A program made the position numbers and the translations under genes. The notes under the pieces were generated by a model that saw only the letters and a program-made list of their open reading frames with translations, did not search any database and had not been told where the DNA came from. A DNA stretch of 17,566 nucleotides from Planctomycetota bacterium (GTDB lineage Bacteria > Planctomycetota > Brocadiia > Brocadiales > Brocadiaceae). The stretch spans positions 1-17,566 of the forward strand of contig JAHFOW010000042.1 of assembly GCA_023261465.1 (NCBI GenBank), read 5' to 3'. Positions 6,795 to 14,079 of this stretch are shown here, one piece after another. The number at the start of each line of letters is the position of its first letter. The stretch's first letter is position 1.

Positions 6795-6823
6795 ATTTTA
6801 AGAAAAACAACATGGCAAGTCAA
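6795..6823 (-). promoter_or_regulatory. Promoter of tRNA-Leu
   Basis: On the minus strand TTGACT (6818-6823) and TAAAAT (6795-6800) are 17 bases apart, ending nine bases before the mature tRNA 5' end, which is the expected spacing for a sigma-70-like promoter. Confidence 0.6.
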
Positions 6824-6843
6824 TGAATTTTTATAAATCAGCC

Positions 6844-6872
6844 TTGAATTCGTTAAAATACTATGCTATGAT
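6844..6872 (+). promoter_or_regulatory. Promoter of smpB
   Basis: TTGAAT (6844-6849) and TATGAT (6867-6872) are separated by 17 bases, about 48 bases before the ATG of smpB. Both boxes match the sigma-70 consensus in five of six positions. Confidence 0.6.
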
Positions 6873-6919
6873 TCTTGGATATTTTTGAGTTATTTGGCAA
6901 TATTTAATGGTAATTGAGA

Positions 6920-7357
6920 ATGGATGTTATAGCAAGAAACAGGAAAGCGCATTTCCAATATGAAATCCTGGAAAAAGTGGAGACGGGCATTGTCCTGACC
7001 GGAACTGAGGTTAAATCCATCCGGAATAAAGACGTAAGTATTAATGAAAGTTTTGCCCATCTCGACAATGGGGAGATTTTTCTCTACGAAATGCATATCG
7101 GACAATATAAACAGGGGAACAGGGATAACCACGAACCGAAAAGGGTCAGAAAGCTCCTTTTACACAAGAAGGAGATTAACAAAATAGCAGGGAAGATAAA
7201 GCAAAAGGGATATACAATGGTGCCGCTATCACTCTATTTTAAAGATGGTATTGTTAAGGTAGAACTAGCGCTGGTTAAGGGTAAAACAATGGTTGACAAA
7301 CGTGATGATATTAAGAAACGTGATGTAGAAAGAGAAATTCAACGAGCAATGCGATAA
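6920..7357 (+). CDS. smpB: SsrA-binding protein SmpB
   Basis: SmpB binds tmRNA and brings it to stalled ribosomes for trans-translation. The 145-residue protein has the family landmarks: IARNRKAHFQYEILEKVETG, LTGTEVKSIRNKDVSINESF, the loop GNRDNHEPKRVRKLLLHKKE, and the C-terminal KGKTMVDKRDDIKKRDVERE that enters the decoding site. The ATG at 6920 gives MDVIARN, the usual start; a TTG six bases upstream would add two residues. No strong ribosome site precedes either start. The gene follows the tRNA-Leu with its own promoter; tmRNA itself is not in this window. A weak ATGC/GCAT hairpin followed by seven Ts at about 7367-7383 may end transcription. Confidence 0.95.
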   Translation: MDVIARNRKAHFQYEILEKVETGIVLTGTEVKSIRNKDVSINESFAHLDNGEIFLYEMHIGQYKQGNRDNHEPKRVRKLLLHKKEINKIAGKIKQKGYTMVPLSLYFKDGIVKVELALVKGKTMVDKRDDIKKRDVEREIQRAMR

Positions 7358-7506
7358 TGGTAACTTTCTGAAAATATGCGGGGCATTTTTTTAAATTTAA
7401 ATTAATGAAAAAAATGTTTCCATCCTCTTCTCTATGCTGTCCCAGTGGTTACGGTAGTTTTACGGTACCTTGCATTTTAATTTGATAAAAAAATGAAAGG
7501 GGTTAT

Positions 7507-7926
7507 ATGCCTTCTGCAAGGATTTTGATTATTGATGATGAACGGCAAACAGTCGATTCATTAAGGGATCTGCTGGAATTGTATGGTTACGAAACTGAAG
7601 TGGCCCTTAATAAACAAGTGGGTATTACAATACTTCACGAGAGGAAGATGGACGTTGCGGTTATCGGCGCAATAGTTCATGAGGTTTCTGGCGTTGAAAT
7701 TTTACAGGAAATGAAGAAATTATGTCCGGACCTACCGGTCATTATGCTGGGCAATCAAAAATCAAAACGTATCAAATTAGCCGCAATAAAGGCAGGTGTA
7801 TATGAATTTATTGAGAAACCTGTAGAGAATATGGTGATTCTGCAAAAAATAGATCAATTATTAGAACTTCTCTTTGCCCCGCCCCCGCTCAAAAAAACAA
7901 AGGTATCCGCTAAAAGTAAGAAATAA
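7507..7926 (+). CDS. Degenerate CheY-like receiver protein (no phosphoacceptor Asp)
   Basis: The 139-residue, single-domain protein has the receiver fold pattern: ILIIDDERQTVDSLRDLLEL with the two acidic residues for Mg, then VAVIGAIVHEVSGVEILQEM, PVIMLGNQ and AIKAGVYEFIEKPV with the conserved Lys-Pro. The position after beta-3 that should be the phosphorylated Asp (usual LLDxxLP) is Gly in VAVIGAI, and the Thr/Ser of beta-4 (usually MLTA) is also Gly. It therefore cannot be phosphorylated in the normal way and is a pseudo-receiver, probably acting by protein contact. A 20-residue Pro/Lys-rich tail (APPPLKKTKVSAKSKK) follows. Ribosome site AAAGGGG. It sits 19 bases before the carboxypeptidase gene, probably in one operon. 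Confidence 0.85.
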   Translation: MPSARILIIDDERQTVDSLRDLLELYGYETEVALNKQVGITILHERKMDVAVIGAIVHEVSGVEILQEMKKLCPDLPVIMLGNQKSKRIKLAAIKAGVYEFIEKPVENMVILQKIDQLLELLFAPPPLKKTKVSAKSKK

Positions 7927-7945
7927 TATTTTCTGTTCATAAGTT

Positions 7946-9436
7946 ATGCAATACCGTGGATTCGTTATAAAAGTATGTTTTAATACTATACTCTTGTTCT
8001 TCATTTTCAGTGTATTTTTTGGAGTATCGCCTGAGGCTAATACTCCTTGTTCGTCCGATTTCAGTAAGCGGTTACAACTCTTGCTAAAAAATTCAGACCT
8101 GCGGGGGGTATCGTGTGGTATCAGTATAGTATCTTTAAAAAAAAATAAGCTTCTTTTCAATTACCGTGATAACGATTTATTTTGTATAGCCTCAAACATG
8201 AAGATTCTTACCACGTCGGCCGCATTAGAGTATTTGGGGCCGGACTTTGAATATAAAACAAGTGTCAAAACCGATGGTTATATAACGTTGACCGGTGAAC
8301 TGAAAGGAAATATTATAATCAAAGGCAGCGGGGACCCTAATATTTCCGGAAGGTTTTACGATGGGAATATATTAGCTGTCCCTGAATCATGGGTAAATGC
8401 GGTCAAAACTATGGGAATTCGTAAGGTCACAGGAGATATAATTGCCGATGATAGTATTTTCGACCGTATGGATATAAATCCGCAGTGGCCGGAAAACCAA
8501 TCATCGGAATGGTATTGCGCCCCAACCTGTGGATTATCTTTCAATGATAACTGTGTTGAAATTACCCTTGTTTCCGAAAAGATGCCGGGAAAGATCGTGT
8601 CGTTACTGGTTGAGCCAAATACGGGATACATTACTCTTTTTAATAATTGTATATATACAGACAATAAAAAGGAACACAACTATTCTATCTGTCGGAAACC
8701 CGGAACAAATCAGATATTTGTTAAAGGTAGATTCTGGATAGGGGCATCGCCTGAAAAAAAGTGGGTTACTGTAAAAAATCCTGCCCTTTACCTTGCGACG
8801 GTATTTAAGGAAACGCTTGAAAGGAACGGTATTATTGTTGAAGGAAATATTTTGTTAGCTGATAAAGGAGCTTCTCACGATACTATTTCAAAAGAGATAG
8901 CGGAGACAAGTTCCACCCTCAGACAGACTATTACCGTGACCAATAAGCACAGTCAGAATTTTTATGCAGAACAGATACTCAAAACGTTAGGAGTGCATGT
9001 TAAGGGAGATGGGAGCTTAGCGGCTGGTCTGGAGGTATTGCAGGATTTTCTTGAGAAGTTGGACATTCCACCCCACGAATATCATATTGAAGATGGATGT
9101 GGTTTGTCAAAAGGCAACAGACTTTCACCCAAAATAATAACCAGCATTCTGGGATATATGTATAAACATCCCCAAGGTAAAGTTTTTTATGATTCTTTAC
9201 CTATATCTGGTACAGACGGTGGATTGCGCAGGCGTATGAGTTCACCGCAGTACGCGGGTAAAATACATGCGAAGACCGGATATATTGCATCGACATCTGC
9301 ACTCTCCGGTTATATCGATACAGAAGGTGGAGACACCCTGGCCTTTTCAATTTTGATGAACAGTGTTAAAAATCTGAGTAATGCCATGAAAATACAGGAC
9401 GATATTTGTAAGATATTGGTTGATTGCTATAATTAA
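7946..9436 (+). CDS. dacB: D-alanyl-D-alanine carboxypeptidase/endopeptidase, PBP4 type (peptidase S13)
   Basis: A periplasmic enzyme that trims or cuts peptidoglycan cross-links. In 496 residues it has a hydrophobic N-terminal signal (about residues 10-31) and all three penicillin-binding motifs of the S13 family: SxxK as S83-N-M-K86 (IASNMKILTT), SxN as S336-Q-N338 (NKHSQNFYAEQIL), and KTG at 443-445 (HAKTGYIASTSALSGYI). The long insertion between the first two motifs, including GELKGNIIIKGSGDPN and DDSIFD, is typical of PBP4. EDGCGLSKGNRLSP corresponds to the usual DGSGLSR.N..SP, with Cys in place of Ser. The catalytic set is complete, so it should be active. No good ribosome site precedes the ATG at 7946, suggesting coupling to the upstream receiver gene. 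Confidence 0.93.
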   Translation: MQYRGFVIKVCFNTILLFFIFSVFFGVSPEANTPCSSDFSKRLQLLLKNSDLRGVSCGISIVSLKKNKLLFNYRDNDLFCIASNMKILTTSAALEYLGPDFEYKTSVKTDGYITLTGELKGNIIIKGSGDPNISGRFYDGNILAVPESWVNAVKTMGIRKVTGDIIADDSIFDRMDINPQWPENQSSEWYCAPTCGLSFNDNCVEITLVSEKMPGKIVSLLVEPNTGYITLFNNCIYTDNKKEHNYSICRKPGTNQIFVKGRFWIGASPEKKWVTVKNPALYLATVFKETLERNGIIVEGNILLADKGASHDTISKEIAETSSTLRQTITVTNKHSQNFYAEQILKTLGVHVKGDGSLAAGLEVLQDFLEKLDIPPHEYHIEDGCGLSKGNRLSPKIITSILGYMYKHPQGKVFYDSLPISGTDGGLRRRMSSPQYAGKIHAKTGYIASTSALSGYIDTEGGDTLAFSILMNSVKNLSNAMKIQDDICKILVDCYN

Positions 9437-9462
9437 ATTTTAAGGAATTTCAAAGTTTGTTG

Positions 9463-9512
9463 TAGGGCAATCCTTTAGGGTTGCACGTGGCAAGGCTAAA
9501 GCCTCGCCCTGC
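9463..9512. repeat. Bipartite REP-like palindrome
   Basis: Two adjacent small hairpins (GCAATCC-TTTA-GGGTTGC at 9467-9484 and GGCAAGGC-TAAA-GCCTCGCC at 9489-9508) lie inside an outer AGGGC/GCCCT pairing. The phrase 'GGCAAGGCTAAAGCCT' is of a kind dispersed in many genomes. It is the only feature between the carboxypeptidase and methyltransferase genes. Confidence 0.45.
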
Positions 9513-9557
9513 GTGTGATTGCGAAAAAGTTGCCAAAAGTCTAATTAAAAACTACCT

Positions 9558-10169
9558 ATGAGTGAACATATTAAACGAGTATATTCTTTGTATGCGTGGA
9601 TTTATGACGCCTTCTTTGGAAAAATTTTCGAACATGGCAGATACGTAGCTTTTCGCATGATGGATATAAAACCTCACGAATCTATTCTCGAGGTGGGCGT
9701 AGGCACGGGATTATCGCTTCCTTTGTATCCCAGGACATCCCGTGTGGTTGGCATTGACGTTAGCAAGGACATGTTGGATAAAGCAGCGGCAAAAAAAGAT
9801 CATTACAAATTATCAAATGTGGAACTTTATACTATGGATGCAACATCTATGGCCTTTGCAGATAATACATTTGATAAGGTCTTTGCATCTCATGTTATTA
9901 CGGTAGTGCCAGAACCGTTAAAGGTCTTGAATGAAATAAAAAGGGTTTGTAAAAAGAACGGAGAGATTTTTGTTTTAAATTATACCGGATGCAATAACCC
10001 GATTATTTCCCGTTTCGAAAAATTTATCTCACCCCTCAGAGATAAGCTGGGTTTGGGAAAGCATGTCGACCTTGATGAATTATTGAAAAGCGCCCATCTT
10101 TCAATAGAATCGGAGCGGCGGGTTAATTTTCTGGAGATGTGCCGGCTCGTACGATGCAAAAACTCTTAA
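9558..10169 (+). CDS. SAM-dependent methyltransferase, PmtA-like
   Basis: A 203-residue class I methyltransferase. Motif I is ILEVGVGTGLSLPLYP (residues 43-58), motif II VVGIDVSKDMLDKA, then the acidic NVELYTMDATSMAF and the post-motif AFADNTFDKVFASHVITVVP. The N-terminus (VYSLYAWIYDAFFGKIFEHG) and the C-terminal FEKFISPLRDKLGLGKHVDL resemble Rhodobacter-type phosphatidylethanolamine N-methyltransferases (PmtA), which make phosphatidylcholine, but related quinone and small-molecule methyltransferases share much of this. The substrate is inferred only. A phosphatidylserine decarboxylase gene (source of phosphatidylethanolamine) lies 5.4 kb downstream. There is no clear ribosome site before the ATG. 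Confidence 0.75.
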   Translation: MSEHIKRVYSLYAWIYDAFFGKIFEHGRYVAFRMMDIKPHESILEVGVGTGLSLPLYPRTSRVVGIDVSKDMLDKAAAKKDHYKLSNVELYTMDATSMAFADNTFDKVFASHVITVVPEPLKVLNEIKRVCKKNGEIFVLNYTGCNNPIISRFEKFISPLRDKLGLGKHVDLDELLKSAHLSIESERRVNFLEMCRLVRCKNS

Positions 10170-10183
10170 AAAACATTGGAATA

Positions 10184-10222
10184 AAAAAAGCAGTAATGAA
10201 TTTCGCCATTACTGCTTTTAAA
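10184..10222. terminator. Bidirectional intrinsic terminator
   Basis: AAAAGCAGTAATG (10186-10198) and CATTACTGCTTTT (10207-10219) form a 13-bp perfect stem with an 8-base loop, with an A-run on the left and T/A run on the right. It lies between the convergent methyltransferase gene and the minus-strand secreted-protein gene and should work for both. Confidence 0.85.
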
Positions 10223-10244
10223 AGGTTAGGTAATTAATAATTTG

Positions 10245-10976
10245 TTATTGGAGCGGATTCTTAACTAACTTCGTACCAAATGCCTTTGCTGATTTTCCGA
10301 CACGGTACTCGCCGTCGACTAATACCTTGATATCCTTCACCATACTGTTGGCGGAAACATTTTCAGGTTCGCCATCGCAAAGTATAACATGGTAAGACAA
10401 AGACCAATCCTTGATATCCTTATCATGGTCAGTGAACAATGTTCCCAAGCGGCTGGAAAGGTCATTGACTTTGTTTGTTACAAATATCAATCTGATGTTG
10501 TTGTAATTCATCAGCCGTTCCTGAAAAACCTTTGGCGATGAATAAGCCTGTTTAAACTCTGGTACAAAATCGGCTATTCTCCCTAAAGCAATAGGGCCAT
10601 CTGAAAATTTCACGGAATATTCTCTAACCCTGAGGGTTTTTTTCCCTTCAGAAGGATCCTCGCCATAATAAAAACGGTATTCAAAATTCTTATCATTTCT
10701 CTTGATATGATATAGGTCATGAATTATGACGTCATACAAAAAGGTCGCCCTGAGCGCACTTTCATCCTCTAGCTTTGTTATGACATATCGCCTGATAGGC
10801 TCTTCTTCACTGTATAAAAAATCAGGTTTGCCAAGTTTTTCACGTAGCTCCACTTTGGTAAGCCCGAGTTCGCCATCATCTAAACTTTCGCTTGCATGTG
10901 TATTGTTATTGAGGAAAAAACATACACTCAACACGCCCACATATGATAAAACCGAATACCATTTTTTCTTCATCAT
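10245..10976 (-). CDS. Secreted protein of unknown function
   Basis: A 243-residue protein with an N-terminal signal peptide (KKK, then VLSYVGVLSVCFFLN, likely cut after HAS at about residue 29). I do not recognise a family. The segment LGLTKVELREKLGKPDFLYS just after the signal resembles the BamE/SmpA-like pattern in which a short helix with a GxP turn starts the domain, but the rest (charged beta-rich, with YRFYYGEDPSEGKKTLRVRE and LSYHVILCDGEPENVS) does not extend that match. It is probably periplasmic. ATGATG at the start is preceded by GAGAGAAAGAG. A good promoter lies at 11058-11086, shared intergenic with the divergent gene. Confidence 0.75.
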   Translation of the reverse strand: MMKKKWYSVLSYVGVLSVCFFLNNNTHASESLDDGELGLTKVELREKLGKPDFLYSEEEPIRRYVITKLEDESALRATFLYDVIIHDLYHIKRNDKNFEYRFYYGEDPSEGKKTLRVREYSVKFSDGPIALGRIADFVPEFKQAYSSPKVFQERLMNYNNIRLIFVTNKVNDLSSRLGTLFTDHDKDIKDWSLSYHVILCDGEPENVSANSMVKDIKVLVDGEYRVGKSAKAFGTKLVKNPLQ

Positions 10977-11057
10977 AATTCTCTTTCTCTCTATTGCTAA
11001 ATACTGAATTGCATCTGGATAAACCTACAAAATATAGTATAAAATTACAGATTGTTA

Positions 11058-11086
11058 AATATATAAATTTTCATTTTATTTGTCAA
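11058..11086 (-). promoter_or_regulatory. Promoter of the minus-strand secreted-protein gene
   Basis: On the minus strand TTGACA (11081-11086) and TATATT (11058-11063) are 17 bases apart. The -35 box forms part of TTGTCAATTA, which has its perfect 10-bp inverted partner TAATTGACAA at 11118-11127. Confidence 0.6.
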
Positions 11087-11119
11087 TTAAATAAATTTTT
11101 GATTAATATTTTAAAGTAA

Positions 11120-11149
11120 TTGACAATTGTGTCAACCGTGTGTTAAAAG
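11120..11149 (+). promoter_or_regulatory. Probable plus-strand promoter
   Basis: TTGACA (11120-11125) is followed after 18 bases by TAAAAG (11144-11149) with TG one base before it, as in extended -10 boxes. The -35 box is within TTGACAATTGTGTCAA, itself an inverted repeat. It would start a transcript shortly before the hairpin at 11175. Confidence 0.4.
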
Positions 11150-11174
11150 TACAAATTATTAATGCCAATCTTAT

Positions 11175-11212
11175 ATGGGTTCAGGTTCGTACCTTGAATC
11201 CATATTTTTTTA
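11175..11212 (+). terminator. Hairpin plus T-run in the leader of the Ig-fold gene
   Basis: TATGGGTTCAGG pairs with CCTTGAATCCATA (two G-T wobbles, one offset), followed at once by seven Ts. No gene ends here on the plus strand, so this is either a leader attenuator for the gene at 11298 or the end of a short RNA of about 50-60 bases starting near 11156. Confidence 0.45.
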
Positions 11213-11297
11213 TAATGGCAACGCCTTAGGACATTAACTTGTCGGCTCAAATGTGTGTGTCTTGCAATTAACATTTAATAAAAAGGATATGCAAAGC

Positions 11298-12032
11298 ATG
11301 GTAAGAAAATTATCTGTATTTGTAATCACGGTAATGTGTATAGTAGTCGTTTCAACGAGTGTTCGTGCCTTTGATACGGGCACAATCAAAGGAAGGGTTA
11401 TTGATGGCTTTGGAAAACCTATTCCATCCGCTACCATAACCGTTGCGTCCAATGGGTCAAAAATGAATGCGACATCCGATACAAATGGTGTTTTCTCAAT
11501 CGGCTATTCTCCCGGAAATATTAAACTTTCCTTTTTAAGAGATGGTTATGTGCCTGTGTATATTCCCTTATCGCTTGATGAAAGCACAGACCTTTCGGTG
11601 GACGACATTACCGTATGGAAGATACCGCCGAAAGGCGGTCTTTTCATTGTGGGAGAGGGTGAGTATATAGAAATTAATCGTGTGGAATACTATGCTGAGA
11701 GCGGCAGTAAGGAAAGACGTTTTTATGTAAAGGGCAATCCCACGGTTGCCAAAGGTAAAAATATCAGAATCATAGATTTTCAGACGGATAATCCCCTCGT
11801 GGTAGGTAAAACCCTTTACAGTGTTGATGCAAAAGGTTCTGTTGGAAGCATTACCTTTTATCCTACCCAGAAATATGTTCTGAATACCGAGGAAGATACA
11901 TTCTCCAAGATAGCAGACAACGTAGGGCTGCGGAAGCTCAATCTGCCGCCAGGCAGGTATTTCTATTGTACGGGTGAAATTACCATTCGGTCGAAGAACG
12001 GATTCGGTTTCTTTTTCGAGATCACATCTTAA
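11298..12032 (+). CDS. Secreted protein with carboxypeptidase-regulatory-like domain
   Basis: I start at ATG 11298, giving MVRKLSVFVITVMCIVVVST as a signal peptide and AAAAGGA 10 bases upstream; an ATG at 11289 adds three residues. The protein is 244 residues from the chosen start. After cleavage (near VRA-FD) comes a carboxypeptidase-regulatory-like (CarboxypepD_reg, Ig-fold) domain: TGTIKGRVIDGFGKPIPSAT, then SDTNGVFSIGY and LSFLRDGYVPVYIPL. Such domains bind sugars or proteins and often adorn exported proteins. The remainder is beta-rich (YFYCTGEITIRS, FGFFFEIT) without a family I recognise. It is likely periplasmic or surface-located. It is divergent from the other secreted unknown and convergent with proA. 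The 57 bases to proA hold no clear terminator. Confidence 0.75.
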   Translation: MVRKLSVFVITVMCIVVVSTSVRAFDTGTIKGRVIDGFGKPIPSATITVASNGSKMNATSDTNGVFSIGYSPGNIKLSFLRDGYVPVYIPLSLDESTDLSVDDITVWKIPPKGGLFIVGEGEYIEINRVEYYAESGSKERRFYVKGNPTVAKGKNIRIIDFQTDNPLVVGKTLYSVDAKGSVGSITFYPTQKYVLNTEEDTFSKIADNVGLRKLNLPPGRYFYCTGEITIRSKNGFGFFFEITS

Positions 12033-12089
12033 CCTGAATGTTGTGAAAACGTGCCATCTGAAGGCATCACTACAGGTTTGGCGCTCATG

Positions 12090-13346
12090 TTATTTTCTTA
12101 ACTGGCCGTTTCCAAGCACCACAAATTTATAAGACGTAAGTTCTTCAAGTCCCATAGGGCCGCGGGCATGAAGTTTATCGGTGCTGATGCCAATTTCAGC
12201 GCCCATGCCAAATTCGTAGCCATCGGTGAACCGTGTGGAGGCGTTTACGTATACGGCCGCTGAGTCTACCTCTTTCGTGAATCTCAGTGCATGATGGATG
12301 TTATCGGTGACAATGGCGTCAGAGTGATTTGAGCCGTATTTCGTTATATGGGCAATCGCCTCATCCAGAGAATTTAGTATCTTTACATTTAAAACCAGGT
12401 CAAGGTATTCAGTGTAAAAGTCGTCATCCGTGGCATATTTTGTATGGGGCAAAATATTGCATGTCTTATAGCAGCCACGGATTTCCACCTGAGCGTTTTG
12501 TAATCTTTTGGCAATGGCAGGCAAAAAACTTGTGGCGATTTTTTCGTGTACCAGCATGGTTTCCATGGCGTTACACGTGGCGGGACGTTGTACCTTGGCA
12601 TTAAAACAAATATCTTCTGCTATCCTGAGATTGGCAAATTCATCCACGTAGGTATGACACACACCTTTATAGTGTTTAATAACCGGTATCGTAGATTTTT
12701 CGACAACAGCGCGAATCAATGACTCGCCACCCCGGGGAATTACGACGTCTACATATTGGTCTGCCTTCAGTAAATAATCAATAGCCTCACGATCAACAAC
12801 TTCCACAAGCTGGATGCAGTGTTTATCTAATCCAGCCCTTTCAAGGGCTGAAGCGAGGATTTTGTAAATGGCAATATTAGAGTGAATCGATTCCTTGCCG
12901 CCGCGCAGGATGACGGCATTTCCTGCCTTCAGGCACAGCGCTGCCGCATCTGCAGTTACGTTTGGACGTGATTCGTAAATGATAACAACGACGCCAATCG
13001 GCACGCGCACCTTTTGAATTTGCAGACCGTTTGGCCGGACAGTTCCCCACAATAATTGCCCAATGGGATCGGGAAGATTGACAATTTGCCGGACTCCGTC
13101 TGCCATACCTTTAATACGGCTGTCGGTAAGACGCAAACGGTCTATGATGGCATCCGAAAGCCCTGCCTTTTGAGCCGCCGCAATGTCCTTATCGTTTTCT
13201 GCTTTAAGCAGAGCAGTGGCAGAGAGAATATCGTCTGCAATGTAGCTCAGCGCAGTATTTTTTAACGTTGTATTGGCTGCTGCAATAACCCGTGATGCTG
13301 CTTTTGCGCTTATGACTAATTGACTAATGTAGTTTTCTATATTCAT
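12090..13346 (-). CDS. proA: Gamma-glutamyl phosphate reductase
   Basis: The second enzyme of proline synthesis, reducing glutamyl 5-phosphate to the semialdehyde with NADPH. The 418-residue length is normal. The family landmarks are present: VPIGVVVIIYESRPNVT (residues 115-131), LKAGNAVILRGGKES, the nucleotide loop, IPRGGESLI, and the catalytic cysteine Cys258 in QRPATCNAMETMLVH. The C-terminus has the DGYEFGMGAEIGISTDKLHA and RGPMGLEELT motifs. It is the last gene of the eno operon: its ATG overlaps the end of the FtsB-like gene by 23 bases with no strong ribosome site, implying translational coupling. The kinase gene proB is not adjacent. Confidence 0.97.
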   Translation of the reverse strand: MNIENYISQLVISAKAASRVIAAANTTLKNTALSYIADDILSATALLKAENDKDIAAAQKAGLSDAIIDRLRLTDSRIKGMADGVRQIVNLPDPIGQLLWGTVRPNGLQIQKVRVPIGVVVIIYESRPNVTADAAALCLKAGNAVILRGGKESIHSNIAIYKILASALERAGLDKHCIQLVEVVDREAIDYLLKADQYVDVVIPRGGESLIRAVVEKSTIPVIKHYKGVCHTYVDEFANLRIAEDICFNAKVQRPATCNAMETMLVHEKIATSFLPAIAKRLQNAQVEIRGCYKTCNILPHTKYATDDDFYTEYLDLVLNVKILNSLDEAIAHITKYGSNHSDAIVTDNIHHALRFTKEVDSAAVYVNASTRFTDGYEFGMGAEIGISTDKLHARGPMGLEELTSYKFVVLGNGQLRK

Positions 13347-14079
13347 AGTGAAATGAAATCAGATAATAGGACATGGAAAATAAAATAATTAATGCCGGGA
13401 ACTGCCAGGGAACAGGCCCGTCAAAGAGGAGCGCCTTCCATTGATTTTTTGGCGTTTCTTTGAGCGCTTCTTTTTTTGTAATACTTATCATGTTAAAGTT
13501 GTATCGGGGATATAAAATTTCACCAGGCGCAATAAAATCGAAATTGTCCCTGGCCTCTTTTTCGATACGGATGGGGTCTTGTTTTAATCCGGTGTATTCC
13601 TTCTCAAGGATAAGGTTTTCTGATTGTAGTTGTTCGAATTGTTTTTCGAGCGCATTTTTTGTTTTCATCATGAGAAACCTGTCCTGCCGGGATTTGTTAA
13701 TTAAAGAAGAAAAGAGAATTGCTATGCACGATGTTATGCAAACCAGTAATATAAATTTGCCCAAATACCTTTTTTTACGCATGGTGCTGTTTGTGGTATC
13801 GTTATCGGCTTGGTTAATGTGCAGAATTCCATTTTTCGATGCTTCGGCGCATACCTCAAAAAAATGAGGCGCTGTTGCCGGTTCTCCTGGCTTATTGCTT
13901 TGTGCTTCTATCCCCTGTAATAAAAGAGGCGTGGCAGGCGATATATTCCTGCTTTCATCCGGAGATTCCGTAACCGCCTCTGGTTCAATCTTTACGGGTG
14001 GAGAAGGGTCGCCTGATTCATCATGCGAAAGAATGTGGGAATTATCATCCTCGTGTGTGGTTATTTTTTCATTATGCAT
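13324..14079 (-). CDS. FtsB/DivIC-like septum formation protein with long N-terminal tail and second membrane segment
   Basis: I start at ATG 14079, giving MHNEKITTHEDD, because GGAGG lies about 6 bases upstream; this overlaps the enolase stop by 19 bases. In 251 residues: an acidic, Ser/Pro-rich disordered tail (1-100), a membrane helix at about 105-127 (GKFILLVCITSCIAILFSSL), a coiled coil at about 130-165 (NALEKQFEQLQSENLILEKE) and the FtsB/DivIC signature DPIRIEKEARDNFDFIAPGE. A C-terminal hydrophobic segment (about 225-243, FPALIILFSMSYYLISF) is unusual. Typical FtsB is about 100 residues. The coiled coil plus DP..IE..AR..... F..PGE pattern and the eno neighbourhood (eno-ftsB is a common pair) support the call. 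It would act in the divisome as a membrane scaffold; anammox bacteria lack FtsZ, so the role may differ, which is inference. Confidence 0.75.
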   Translation of the reverse strand: MHNEKITTHEDDNSHILSHDESGDPSPPVKIEPEAVTESPDESRNISPATPLLLQGIEAQSNKPGEPATAPHFFEVCAEASKNGILHINQADNDTTNSTMRKKRYLGKFILLVCITSCIAILFSSLINKSRQDRFLMMKTKNALEKQFEQLQSENLILEKEYTGLKQDPIRIEKEARDNFDFIAPGEILYPRYNFNMISITKKEALKETPKNQWKALLFDGPVPWQFPALIILFSMSYYLISFHYEYRKLH

